Assembly (NCBI RefSeq): GCF_000971985.1
Contig: NZ_KQ040799.1
Coordinates: 62,001 to 126,000 of the forward strand
DNA: 64,000 nucleotides
Direction: 5' to 3'
Source: Paenibacillus dauci
Lineage (GTDB): Bacteria > Bacillota > Bacilli > Paenibacillales > Paenibacillaceae
Part shown: in pieces, positions 42,125 through 50,996 of the stretch
How the letters are laid out: each line of letters begins with the position of its first letter
Numbering within the stretch: position 1 is the first letter of the stretch
Translations under genes and position numbers: made by a program
The notes under the pieces: generated by a model
What the model was told of the DNA's origin: nothing
The model's database searches: none
Seen by the model: the letters and a program-made list of their open reading frames with translations, nothing else

Positions 42125-43927
42125 ATGTCAAAAATAATGACCCGTTCCGAAGTCCCTGTCTCCTCAACCTGGAATATAAGTGATCTTTATGCAACAGAAT
42201 CTGACTGGGAAAAAGATCTGCGTGCTCTGCAGCAGCTTGCCGAAGATATTCAATCTTACAAAGGGCGCCTGGGTGAATCAGCGCGGACGTTATACGAATG
42301 TCTGGAACAAGAAGAATCCTTGATGCAAAAAGCGATGAAAACTGCCAATTACGCAGGTCTTCAGCAATCCGAGGACGGAACCAATCCTGCCAATATTGCC
42401 CGTGCTGCCCGTTCCGGCGATGTACTATCCGCTGTCTATGCCCGTCTGACCTGGATTGATTCCGAAATCCTTGATCTGCCCGAAGGCATTATTAATCAAT
42501 ATGTCGCTGAATACCCGGCACTCGGCGTATATGAACGAAGCCTGAATCTGCTGCTGGACACGCGTCCGCACCGTCTGTCACCCGATGTAGAAGCAACACT
42601 GGCGTCGCTGGGCGAAGTGACCGGTGCGCCTTACCGGATCTATCTGCGCAGCAAGCTTGCAGATATGACATTTGACGATGCTGCCGATCAGCAGGGACAG
42701 GTGCAGCCCGTTTCTTTCCGGCTGTATGAGAATGCTTATGAAGTATCGCCGGATACAGAACTGCGGCGCAGTTCTTTTGCTTCCTTTACCAAGACCTTGC
42801 GTCAGTATCGCAATACGATCGCCGAGACCTATGCCACCGAAGTCAAAAAGCAGATCGTAATGTCCCGTCTGCGCGGCTATGAATCAGTCACCGATATGCT
42901 GCTCCAGCCCCAGCAGGTCACACGCGATATGTACAATAATATCCACAATGTGCTGCTCCAGGAGTTGGCACCGCATATGCAGCGGCTTGCCCGACTCAAA
43001 CAGCGCGTGCTGGGACTGGATCGTATGACATTTTGTGATCTCAAAGCGCCGCTGGACCCGGACTATAATCCATCTGTATCTTTTGCAGAGGCAGCAGATA
43101 CGGTCAAGGAAGCCCTTCAGATCATGGGACCGGAATACATGGATATTATGGAAGAAGCATTCTCTTCCCGCTGGATCGACTATGCAGATAATGCCGGTAA
43201 ATCAACCGGTGCCTTCTGCGCCTCCATCTATGGGGAGCACTCCTATATTCTGATGGCATGGGCAGACAATATGCGCAATGCATTTACGCTGGCACATGAA
43301 CTGGGACATGCCGGACACCTGACTCTGGCTGCACGCAATCAGCGCCTGTCCAACTATCGTCCATCACTCTATTGTATCGAAGCTCCTTCTACCATGAATG
43401 AACTGCTGCTGGCAGATCACCTTATGAAGAGTTCACAGGACAAGCAGCTGCGCCGCTGGGTTATTTTGCAGCTGCTGAGCACGTATTACCATAACTTTGT
43501 CACCCATCTGCTGGAAGCCGAGCTTCAGCGTCGGGTATACGATGCCGCTATGCACGGACAGGCAATTACGGCAGACTGGCTGTCTGCTACCAAAGGCGAA
43601 GTACTGTCCGGCTTCTGGGGAGACACCGTCGAGATTGATGAAGGTGCCCGCCTGACCTGGATGCGTCAGCCTCATTATTACATGGGACTCTATCCATATA
43701 CGTATGCTGCCGGATTGACCGCTTCGACAGCAGCCATGCAGCGTATTCGTGAAGAAGGACAACCCGCTGTAGATCGCTGGCTCACTGCACTCAAAGCAGG
43801 CGGATCACTGCCTCCACTGGAACTGATGCAGTTGGCTGGTGTAGATATGTCCGGTCCCGAGCCTATTTCCACGGCTGCTGATTATGTGGGTTCCCTGATC
43901 AGTGAACTGGAATCACTGTACGAGTAA
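42125..43927 (+). CDS. pepF: Oligoendopeptidase F (M3 family)
   Basis: A cytoplasmic zinc metallopeptidase of 600 aa that degrades oligopeptides. The M3 motif HELGH is at residues 391-395 (FTLAHELGHAGHLTL), with the third ligand Glu in YCIEAPSTMNELLLADHL, and the substrate-binding tyrosines near YYMGLYPYTYAAGLTAS. The N-terminal M3 domain starts VSSTWNISDLYATESDWEKDL. All family features present. ATG with CAGGAGGG upstream. No ABC oligopeptide transporter or competence gene is nearby, unlike some Bacillus arrangements. Single gene followed by a large hairpin. Confidence 0.95.
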   Translation: MSKIMTRSEVPVSSTWNISDLYATESDWEKDLRALQQLAEDIQSYKGRLGESARTLYECLEQEESLMQKAMKTANYAGLQQSEDGTNPANIARAARSGDVLSAVYARLTWIDSEILDLPEGIINQYVAEYPALGVYERSLNLLLDTRPHRLSPDVEATLASLGEVTGAPYRIYLRSKLADMTFDDAADQQGQVQPVSFRLYENAYEVSPDTELRRSSFASFTKTLRQYRNTIAETYATEVKKQIVMSRLRGYESVTDMLLQPQQVTRDMYNNIHNVLLQELAPHMQRLARLKQRVLGLDRMTFCDLKAPLDPDYNPSVSFAEAADTVKEALQIMGPEYMDIMEEAFSSRWIDYADNAGKSTGAFCASIYGEHSYILMAWADNMRNAFTLAHELGHAGHLTLAARNQRLSNYRPSLYCIEAPSTMNELLLADHLMKSSQDKQLRRWVILQLLSTYYHNFVTHLLEAELQRRVYDAAMHGQAITADWLSATKGEVLSGFWGDTVEIDEGARLTWMRQPHYYMGLYPYTYAAGLTASTAAMQRIREEGQPAVDRWLTALKAGGSLPPLELMQLAGVDMSGPEPISTAADYVGSLISELESLYE

Positions 43928-44006
43928 TTCGCACGATTCATAAGTAGTCATATCGCTCTGTTGATTGCCGACTACACACAGACGTGCTGCTTTAATAACT
44001 ATCCTG

Positions 44007-44083
44007 AAAACTGATGATTTGATTACCTCTATAGCTGCATTATGGTCAATTCGGCTATCGAGGTGTCAGTCATCAGTTTTTTT
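44007..44083 (+). terminator. Large terminator hairpin after pepF
   Basis: AAAACTGATGA pairs with TCATCAGTTTT; an inner ACCTC-N-TATAGC pairs with GCTAT-N-GAGGT. Seven T residues follow. The remaining interval to 44247 contains only the next promoter. Confidence 0.8.
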
Positions 44084-44168
44084 GTTATACTCTCCTATTT
44101 TTTTATTCTTTTATCCATTGCTTATTTTCACTTTTTGTCTCTAAATAAAGATTTTTTCGAAAAAGGGG

Positions 44169-44196
44169 TTGATTTATGAAAAATGTGTAGTATCAT
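44169..44196 (+). promoter_or_regulatory. Probable promoter of the nitroreductase gene
   Basis: TTGATT (44169-44174) and TATCAT (44191-44196) with a 16-bp spacer, about 50 bp before the start codon. Confidence 0.5.
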
Positions 44197-44247
44197 TAAA
44201 AAAGTAAGTAACAAACATTTACATATAATCGAGGAGGATTAATCAAT

Positions 44248-44850
44248 ATGTCTACTGAATTTATGAAAGCTCTTGAGAACCGCCGCTCTATCTATGTGAT
44301 CAGCAAAGAATCCACTATCGAAGACAGCAAAATCCAACAAATCGTTGAAGAAGCTGTTAAATATACACCATCTTCCTTCAACTCCCAAAGTGCACGTGTT
44401 GTTGTACTGCTGGGCGAACAGCATGATCGTCTGTGGGATATTACGACCGAGACACTGCGCGGTATCGTGAACAACGAAGAGGTATTCCAATCCACTGCCG
44501 ACAAAATGAACATGTTCAAAAACGGCTACGGAACTGTACTGTTCTTCGAAGATACCGACATTATCGCTAACCTGCAAAACCAATTCGAAGCTTATCGTGA
44601 TAACTTCCCGCTGTGGGGACAACAAGCTAACGGCATGCTCCAACTGGTGATCTGGACAGCTCTGGAAGCAGAGGGTCTGGGTGCTACATTGCAGCATTAC
44701 AACCCAATTATTGATGAAGAAGTAAAATCCACGTGGAACATCCCTGCTCAATGGCAAATGGTTGCACAAATGCCTTTCGGTAAACCAGCTGCTCCTGCTG
44801 GCGAGAAAACCTACCAGCCTGTTGAAGAACGCGTAAAATTCTTCAAATAA
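44248..44850 (+). CDS. Nitroreductase-family protein (Frm2/HypO-like)
   Basis: A 200-residue FMN-binding nitroreductase fold of the small fungal-Frm2/bacterial type: FMKALENRRSIYVISKES, IVEEAVKYTPSSFNSQSARVVVLLGEQHDRLW, WGQQANGMLQLVIWTALEAEGLGATLQHYNP and WQMVAQMPFGKPAAP. Related bacterial proteins are induced by electrophiles or hypochlorite (HypO with regulator HypR). No HypR-type regulator is adjacent here, so stress control is only an inference. Codon use is highly biased like sodA and acnA, suggesting strong expression. ATG with GAGGAGG upstream; ends in a 20-bp perfect terminator stem. Confidence 0.9.
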   Translation: MSTEFMKALENRRSIYVISKESTIEDSKIQQIVEEAVKYTPSSFNSQSARVVVLLGEQHDRLWDITTETLRGIVNNEEVFQSTADKMNMFKNGYGTVLFFEDTDIIANLQNQFEAYRDNFPLWGQQANGMLQLVIWTALEAEGLGATLQHYNPIIDEEVKSTWNIPAQWQMVAQMPFGKPAAPAGEKTYQPVEERVKFFK

Positions 44851-44892
44851 GATAAAGTTAAATCAATCTTTCAATATTAGCTTCCTATAAAT

Positions 44893-44947
44893 AAGCATAC
44901 AAAAGCACCTGCTCTCTTCTGAAGGCAGGTGCTTTTGTATGCTTTTC
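44893..44947 (+). terminator. Strong terminator of the nitroreductase gene
   Basis: A perfect 20-bp inverted repeat (44893-44912 with 44925-44944) is followed by TTTTCTTC. Confidence 0.9.
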
Positions 44948-45077
44948 TTCTATATTATCAAGTATCCGGTAGGGCCATTTCGTTTCTATAAATAGATCCT
45001 TATCTGTCCCCTTGCCCGGTTCACTGTCTAGATTGCATAGATATCGAATCTGTAGCACTCTATATTTTAGTGAATAC

Positions 45078-45758
45078 TCAATCTCCTACTGTACTGCCAT
45101 CCTGATACTGGGTACGAATACGCAGTACATTGCCGTCTTTGTCCAGATCCAGACGTACGGTTGTACCTTCCAGCTTTTCATTATCCGGATCTTTTTGTGC
45201 TTCATATTGAGCGGATTTGGTATAAGTCATCTCTTTTTCACCTTGCTTGATAACTACCTGTGTATCGGTCTGGGATACATACATACCGACGATATCCTGT
45301 TGGGAGTTATCCGCATTGTCTGCTTTGTCAGCAGGCTGGGCAACAGTGATGCTGCCATCTTGCGCACTCAGGGTTACACTAATCTGCTGACCCGGAAGGT
45401 CTGTAGATGGCGGCAAAGCAGATGCTGGCTCATACGAGTTACTTTTCGGAATGATCAGCTGTTTGCCGTTCACATCCAGCGTCATGGTATCTTCATTCTC
45501 CGCTACATACTTACCAACTACATTATAGTCTGAGTCGGGATTGCTTTTGTTGGGATCGGAAGAATACTGACGATAATCGGTTTCCGTAGTCTGCGGATTC
45601 GAGTTATCCTGTCCGGTATCATCCGGTTTGGACTCCGATGCACTCTGTGCGGCAGAAGTCGGATCATTACTTTTACTTCCCTGTGTATCGCTGCAGCCTG
45701 CTAGTACGCCGGATAGCAGCAGCGCAGCAGCTGCGCTCATTGTTAAAGACTTCATCAT
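45078..45758 (-). CDS. Secreted lipoprotein, unknown function
   Basis: The signal peptide MMKSLTMSAAAALLLSGVLAGC ends in the lipobox LAGC (lipidated Cys22). A disordered Ser/Asp/Asn/Gln-rich spacer (about 23-75) leads to two similar beta-rich repeats: GKYVAENEDTMTLDVNGKQLIIPKS...LPGQQISVTLSAQDGSITV, then GMYVSQTDTQVVIKQGEKEMTYTKS...LEGTTVRLDLDKDGNVLRI. The pair suggests a duplicated small beta-barrel domain of about 75 residues. No enzyme motif. Attached to the outer face of the membrane. ATG start behind GAGGGG. Confidence 0.8.
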   Translation of the reverse strand: MMKSLTMSAAAALLLSGVLAGCSDTQGSKSNDPTSAAQSASESKPDDTGQDNSNPQTTETDYRQYSSDPNKSNPDSDYNVVGKYVAENEDTMTLDVNGKQLIIPKSNSYEPASALPPSTDLPGQQISVTLSAQDGSITVAQPADKADNADNSQQDIVGMYVSQTDTQVVIKQGEKEMTYTKSAQYEAQKDPDNEKLEGTTVRLDLDKDGNVLRIRTQYQDGSTVGD

Positions 45759-45851
45759 CTTGGCAAGCCCCTCTCTGTAATCTCCGTTACGGGATCAATT
45801 TACACACTCACATGTTCCTTTACCCCAAATCCGGGTAGTTCCAAACCTTAA

Positions 45852-46877
45852 TTACAAGGGCTGCATCGTCTGAGACAGTCCAAAAGCTGCGGCCAACTGT
45901 TCAATAGCGCGCATCCGGTTATGAAATCCGTACATAAGCGGCAGCAGCAATACTTCTTGCACTGCATAATCTGCTGCCAACTCCTCGATGCCTTCTCGTA
46001 CGCTATCTGCTGTACCTACAATCATCCGGCGACGATTACGGGCAATAACTTCCAGATCCTTGGTCGAGTAATCATGCGACTGAGTAGTTGCCGGAGACGG
46101 AAAAAAGGGTAGGCGCTGCCCTTTATTCTCCGACATTAGCAACCAGTAATCCCAGCTGCGTGTCAGCTGCTCAGCTTCCTCCTCTGTATCTGCAACCGTA
46201 ACGAAAATACCCACCATCCCTCGGGGCGCCGACAAAGCAGTAGAAGAACGAAAATCAGCCTGGTACTGCTGCATTGCAGCACGTCCAACAGATGATGCAT
46301 TTATAAAATGGGCAAAAGCCAATCCGGTTCCATGAGCTGCCGCCAGTTCAGCTCCTCCGCGGCCGGTCCCCAGCATCCACAGCTCGGGCTGCGTATCAAT
46401 CACCGGCGTTGCTTTGAGACCTGGAAAGCGATGATCTGCAGGTTCCTCGTCATTCAGATAGCGAATCAGATCGATTAGCTGCTGTTCATAAGGAACCGTT
46501 TCGGTACGACCTTCATTCAGAGCCTTTTTGCCGATCCGTCCCGCACCAGCTGCTCTGCCGGCTCCGAGATCAATTCGTCCCGGATGCAGCGCCTCCAGCA
46601 TACGGAAATTCTCTGCGATTTTGTAGGCACTATAATTAGGCAGCATCACTCCGCCCGAGCCAATACGAATATGTTCTGTCTGATTCGCCAGATACATCAT
46701 CAACAGCTCCGGATTACTGCCAGCAAGCGGCGGCAGATAATGATGTTCCGATACCCAGAAACGGTGATAGCCCAGCCGATCTGCAGCACGTGCCAACTCA
46801 GCCGTTTGCTGCAGTTCCATCCGGTCATTGCTTCCTTCGTCTACAGGAGAGTAGTCCAATATTGATAGTGAAATCAT
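45852..46877 (-). CDS. LLM-class flavin-dependent oxidoreductase (luciferase-like)
   Basis: A 341-residue TIM barrel of the bacterial luciferase-like monooxygenase superfamily: LSILDYSPVDEG, RLGYHRFWVSEHHYLPPLAGSNPELLMMYLA, IRIGSGGVMLPNYSAYKIAENFRMLEALHPGRIDLGAGRA and IVGTADSVREGIEELA. These motifs place it in the YvbT/alkanal-monooxygenase-like subgroup, using FMN supplied by a reductase. Substrate not known. ATG at 46877 with AAGGAGG eight bases upstream; a longer frame from 46904 includes the ribosome site and is unlikely. No reductase lies next to it. Confidence 0.92.
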   Translation of the reverse strand: MISLSILDYSPVDEGSNDRMELQQTAELARAADRLGYHRFWVSEHHYLPPLAGSNPELLMMYLANQTEHIRIGSGGVMLPNYSAYKIAENFRMLEALHPGRIDLGAGRAAGAGRIGKKALNEGRTETVPYEQQLIDLIRYLNDEEPADHRFPGLKATPVIDTQPELWMLGTGRGGAELAAAHGTGLAFAHFINASSVGRAAMQQYQADFRSSTALSAPRGMVGIFVTVADTEEEAEQLTRSWDYWLLMSENKGQRLPFFPSPATTQSHDYSTKDLEVIARNRRRMIVGTADSVREGIEELAADYAVQEVLLLPLMYGFHNRMRAIEQLAAAFGLSQTMQPL

Positions 46878-47158
46878 ACATGATTCCTCCTTTTCCAACA
46901 GCAATGTCCATTATTTTCCATGTTTCGCAATATCGAATATGTGTTACATTCCCATAGGCGTATAGATTCCTAAATACAGTTATTATTTTTTACGATTCCT
47001 AAAATATTATCAGCAACTAATTCTATATAATCGTGTATAATGAATCAAATGCGTTTTACATAAAAAACCAGCAGAGAAATATTCAACCTTTCCATGCTGC
47101 AGGGGGGCTTTTTTTCACCGTCATCTATTGCTAAATTCATATAAAAAAGGAGCTACTC

Positions 47159-50100
47159 ATGAATATATTTAAGAAAGTAAGTATGTTATTTCTTACTTTA
47201 ACCATTTTGCTGCCCGGTTTGTTTGGATTTCACTCTGCCTATGCTGCGGATGCAGGTACTACTTCAGATTCGGCAGTAACTGCTGCACCATCAGATACAG
47301 GAACAACTGTACAGTCTGACACGTATGGGCAACCAGGCGGAGGCACTGATAATCCCCCTGGCACATCTACGCCACCTACTGGAGATACGGGTACCCAACC
47401 TCCGGTTACTCCCGAGGTTCCTGCAGCTGATACATATCAGAACATTATTACCCGGATATTTCTGACCGATGCCAATATGAATGAAATTGATGGTCAGGTC
47501 AATCCCGATACGCAGATCGATCCGGATGCACCAGTCTATCTGAATTATGAGTGGGCATTGCCGGATAACGGCTCTTTCCACAGCGGATCTACTTTTGAAT
47601 TCGATCTGCCATCCGCTTTTCAATTATACAATGATATCAATAATGTCCCTCTGCAGTTCGAAGACGGAACAGTAGGCAGCTTCAGCGCTACACGCAGTGG
47701 ACATGTCACTATGACATTTAATGATACGATTGAACAATACTCGAATATTCACGGAACGATGCAGTTCCGCACTGCATTCAGCCAGGAGATAACCCATGGC
47801 AGCACCGAGGTACAGATCCCGGTACCGCTTAATGGGGATTCCAATTTTATTCTGGTCTATTTCAAACCTGACAAAGGCACATCGATCAGCAAACGTGGAC
47901 AGGCACTGGATCAGGATCATATTCAGTGGACAATCGATGTGAATACGACCAAGGAAAAAGTCGAAAATGCTGTAATCACCGATCCTATTGCTGCAGGAAT
48001 GTCTCTGGATACAAGTTCGGTTCAGGTACACGAACTGAATGTCAATGTCGATGGAACAACGACCCGTGGACAACAGCTGACTTCCGGTTACCAGTTGGAA
48101 GCAGATAGCAGCAGCTTCAAGCTGACCTTTAACCCGGTAATCCGTTCTGCCTATCGCATTACTTATGTGACCGATCTTACGACAGACACACAGAGCAAGT
48201 TCACTAATACGGCATCTTTTGCCAGCAACAAAGGTACACTGACTGCCAAAGCAGAAGTTTCTGTAGAACAAAAGTTTCTGACCAAAAAAGTAGAAAACTA
48301 TGACGAGCAGACCGGTATTATCTCATGGTCGATCGGCTATAATCTGAACAGCCGCTCTATTCCGCAGGACCAAGCCGTACTACAGGATCGTTTTAATGCC
48401 AGCCAGAAGCTGGTCGCTGATTCGATCAGAGTCTACAATACCAATACGAACAGTCTTCTGACAGAAGGTCAGGATTATACGATTACACCGTTTGCCATCA
48501 AGAGCGGTCGTACCGGATTCGATCTAAAGTTCCAATATGCTATCGATTCTCCCTACACGATCAAGTACCAGACCCAACCTGTTAATCGTGTAGACAATGA
48601 TGAGAAAGTAACCAATACCGTCACTTCGGGCGGAGCAAGCGGAAGTGCCTCCCAGGTGATCAAAAATGTCGTCTTTACCAAAAAGTTGGTGGATGCCAAC
48701 TATATTCGCAAAGAAGCAACATGGATGCTGAGCCTTAATCGTGATGGCTATCCAATGTCCAATGTAATCATCAATGATACTTTCCCAAATGGCGGGCTGG
48801 AATTCCAACCGGATTCTCTGCAGATTCTAAATTCGGACGGTAGTGAATATCCTGCCTCCGACTATAAAGTGAGCAGCGAGAATGGAAGATCCGGTTTCAA
48901 AATTACGTTTAATGAAGATATTACCGCTCCATTGACGATCACTTATCGTACTCTGTTCGATGTCGAATGGAAAACAAACAAGACTGACACTTCCTTTTTG
49001 AACCGGGCGCAGCTGTCCTGGATCGAAAATGGAAAAACGCGGACAGACGATGCAGAAGCACGCTTCTGGCCGGATAGCATGACTCTCAACAACGGTTCCA
49101 AAGATGGTTCGTACAATGCCACCACCAAGCAAATCACCTGGAATATCAAAGCCAATTACAGCAGCCGTCAGCTGACCAATGCTTATATTGAAGATATGCT
49201 GGAGCCAGGTCAAACCTATGTACCAGGTTCACTGCAGGTGAATCATATGAACCTGCTTGGTGTCTGGAACAGTGTAACCCGCGGCAAAACAGTCGCTCCA
49301 TCCGAATACAAGACCGTACTCCCTGCCGCAGGTGAAGATGGCGGCAAGCTGCAGGTACAATTCAATCAGCCGATCAATTCGCCGTATTGGATTACTTTTA
49401 AGACAACAGTAGAGAATCATATAGTGAAGCCAACGATTCGCAACAATGCGGTGCTGCACAGTGATCAGGCTGTCTATCCATGGGCTGCAGCGGTTAGTAT
49501 TCCCAAAGGTGGAGAATATGTATCCAAGACCGGTACACAGGATGGCGACAAAATCTACTGGACTGTCTATATCAACCGTGGACAATCCTATGTAGAAAAT
49601 GCACGCATTATCGATCAACCGACGCCTAACCAGATTTTGCTGACCGACTCCTTTAATCTGTACTCGGCCACTGTCGCGAGTAACGGTGGATTAGCCAAAG
49701 GACCCAAACTGGTACGTGGTACCGATTATAAATTAGCTATTACTTCAGGCAGTCCGGAGAAGTTCGAATTGTCCTTCCTGAAGCCGATCCGATCCGCCAT
49801 GATTCTGGAATACTCTTCCATGATCACAGCAGAAGACAGAGAACAGATTGGTAATACCGTACAATTTGCCGGAGATGGAATTACATCCGGCACAATAGAT
49901 ACAACCAAAGAAATTACGGTACGTACTTCTTCGGCTTCCGGTACGGGAACAGGCGTAGTCGGCAACCTTATCGTAAGCAAGGTTGATAAAGACGATCCTA
50001 CATTACCGCTGGAAGGCGCAACCTTTGTATTACAGGATGCTGCCAAAGCCAGACCTGCTATTAAGTTGACGACTGACCCGCAGGGACGTGCTCTGTTTAC

Positions 50101-50830
50101 CCGATTGCTATACGGCAAGTATACGCTTCAGGAGACAAGTGCTCCTGCCGGTTATACACTGGATTCCACTGTACACACAGTGACGATTAATTCCAGTATC
50201 AAGCAGTCCAATAATGCGGTATTCCTGACATTAACGAATACCAAGCAGCCGACAGTACCTCCGGGTACACCTGATAATCCAGGTACACCAGACAATCCAG
50301 GTAATCCTGGTAATCCAGGAACACCGACAGATAATAAGCCGGATAAAGACAAACCAGGAACACCGTCCAATCCGCCAGGAGGTACAACTCCACCAGGTGG
50401 TACGACACCATCAGGCGGTTCACCGGTAACAGAACCGACGATTCCGGTTGCCGATGAGCCAACACCATCGGGTACGGTTGATCCAACACCTTCCAATCCG
50501 TCTGTTCTGCCGGAGACATCACCTCCGGTACCAGGTAACCCTGCTGAACCGGATATGCCAATTCCGGATGAACCTGTACCAAGTGGTACGGTTCCACCAG
50601 TACCTGCCCAACAACCGGATATCCCGGTTAATGATGAGCCGGTACCAAAAGGAACAACGCCACCTGTGCGTACTCCATCCCAGCAGCAGCCAATGCTGCC
50701 GCAAACAGGAGAATCGAGCCGTATGCCATTCTGGCTGACCGGTGCAGCCCTCCTTGTAATGGGTGTTGTACTTCACCAGGTACAGTCTGCACGCAGACGT
50801 TCTGAAGGACGCGGCGGTTCAGGAAAATAA
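47159..50830 (+). CDS. Giant LPXTG-anchored collagen-binding-type adhesin
   Basis: A 1223-residue surface protein. It has a signal peptide (cleavage near AYA-AD, residue 29), a Thr/Pro/Gly-rich stretch and an N-terminal adhesive domain (about 92-235). Five similar beta-sandwich modules of 130-145 residues start near 240, 373, 504, 642 and 786. Each begins with TKK/SK...WSI/WTI and ends SPYTIKYQT- or PLTITYRT-like, as in Cna/collagen-binding and SdrG-type folds. A SpaA/Cna-B prealbumin-like domain follows (934-1030; GATFVLQD, YTLQETSAPAGYTL), then a Pro/Gly-rich wall spacer with GTPDNPG repeats. The sorting signal is LPQTG at 1180 with hydrophobic helix and basic tail, used by sortase A. Start ATG, AAGGAG six bases upstream. 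Ligand unknown. No sortase gene in the window. Confidence 0.92.
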   Translation: MNIFKKVSMLFLTLTILLPGLFGFHSAYAADAGTTSDSAVTAAPSDTGTTVQSDTYGQPGGGTDNPPGTSTPPTGDTGTQPPVTPEVPAADTYQNIITRIFLTDANMNEIDGQVNPDTQIDPDAPVYLNYEWALPDNGSFHSGSTFEFDLPSAFQLYNDINNVPLQFEDGTVGSFSATRSGHVTMTFNDTIEQYSNIHGTMQFRTAFSQEITHGSTEVQIPVPLNGDSNFILVYFKPDKGTSISKRGQALDQDHIQWTIDVNTTKEKVENAVITDPIAAGMSLDTSSVQVHELNVNVDGTTTRGQQLTSGYQLEADSSSFKLTFNPVIRSAYRITYVTDLTTDTQSKFTNTASFASNKGTLTAKAEVSVEQKFLTKKVENYDEQTGIISWSIGYNLNSRSIPQDQAVLQDRFNASQKLVADSIRVYNTNTNSLLTEGQDYTITPFAIKSGRTGFDLKFQYAIDSPYTIKYQTQPVNRVDNDEKVTNTVTSGGASGSASQVIKNVVFTKKLVDANYIRKEATWMLSLNRDGYPMSNVIINDTFPNGGLEFQPDSLQILNSDGSEYPASDYKVSSENGRSGFKITFNEDITAPLTITYRTLFDVEWKTNKTDTSFLNRAQLSWIENGKTRTDDAEARFWPDSMTLNNGSKDGSYNATTKQITWNIKANYSSRQLTNAYIEDMLEPGQTYVPGSLQVNHMNLLGVWNSVTRGKTVAPSEYKTVLPAAGEDGGKLQVQFNQPINSPYWITFKTTVENHIVKPTIRNNAVLHSDQAVYPWAAAVSIPKGGEYVSKTGTQDGDKIYWTVYINRGQSYVENARIIDQPTPNQILLTDSFNLYSATVASNGGLAKGPKLVRGTDYKLAITSGSPEKFELSFLKPIRSAMILEYSSMITAEDREQIGNTVQFAGDGITSGTIDTTKEITVRTSSASGTGTGVVGNLIVSKVDKDDPTLPLEGATFVLQDAAKARPAIKLTTDPQGRALFTRLLYGKYTLQETSAPAGYTLDSTVHTVTINSSIKQSNNAVFLTLTNTKQPTVPPGTPDNPGTPDNPGNPGNPGTPTDNKPDKDKPGTPSNPPGGTTPPGGTTPSGGSPVTEPTIPVADEPTPSGTVDPTPSNPSVLPETSPPVPGNPAEPDMPIPDEPVPSGTVPPVPAQQPDIPVNDEPVPKGTTPPVRTPSQQQPMLPQTGESSRMPFWLTGAALLVMGVVLHQVQSARRRSEGRGGSGK

Positions 50831-50847
50831 ACAAATAGTATTTTAAA

Positions 50848-50912
50848 TAAAAGCACCTGTTGTTTGTTCGATGAATGGATATCATCGCATACAGACAACA
50901 GGTGCTTTTTAT
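50848..50912 (+). terminator. Intrinsic terminator of the adhesin gene
   Basis: AAAAGCACCTGTTGT pairs with ACAACAGGTGCTTTT, 15 bp, followed by TATT. The loop is long (about 30 nt). Confidence 0.8.
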
Positions 50913-50996
50913 TGTGAATTCGTATCGGAAGCAGATGAGGAGCTTGTGCATTCCGCCTACTCATTGCTTAATAGCAAACTACACTACGATATAAGG

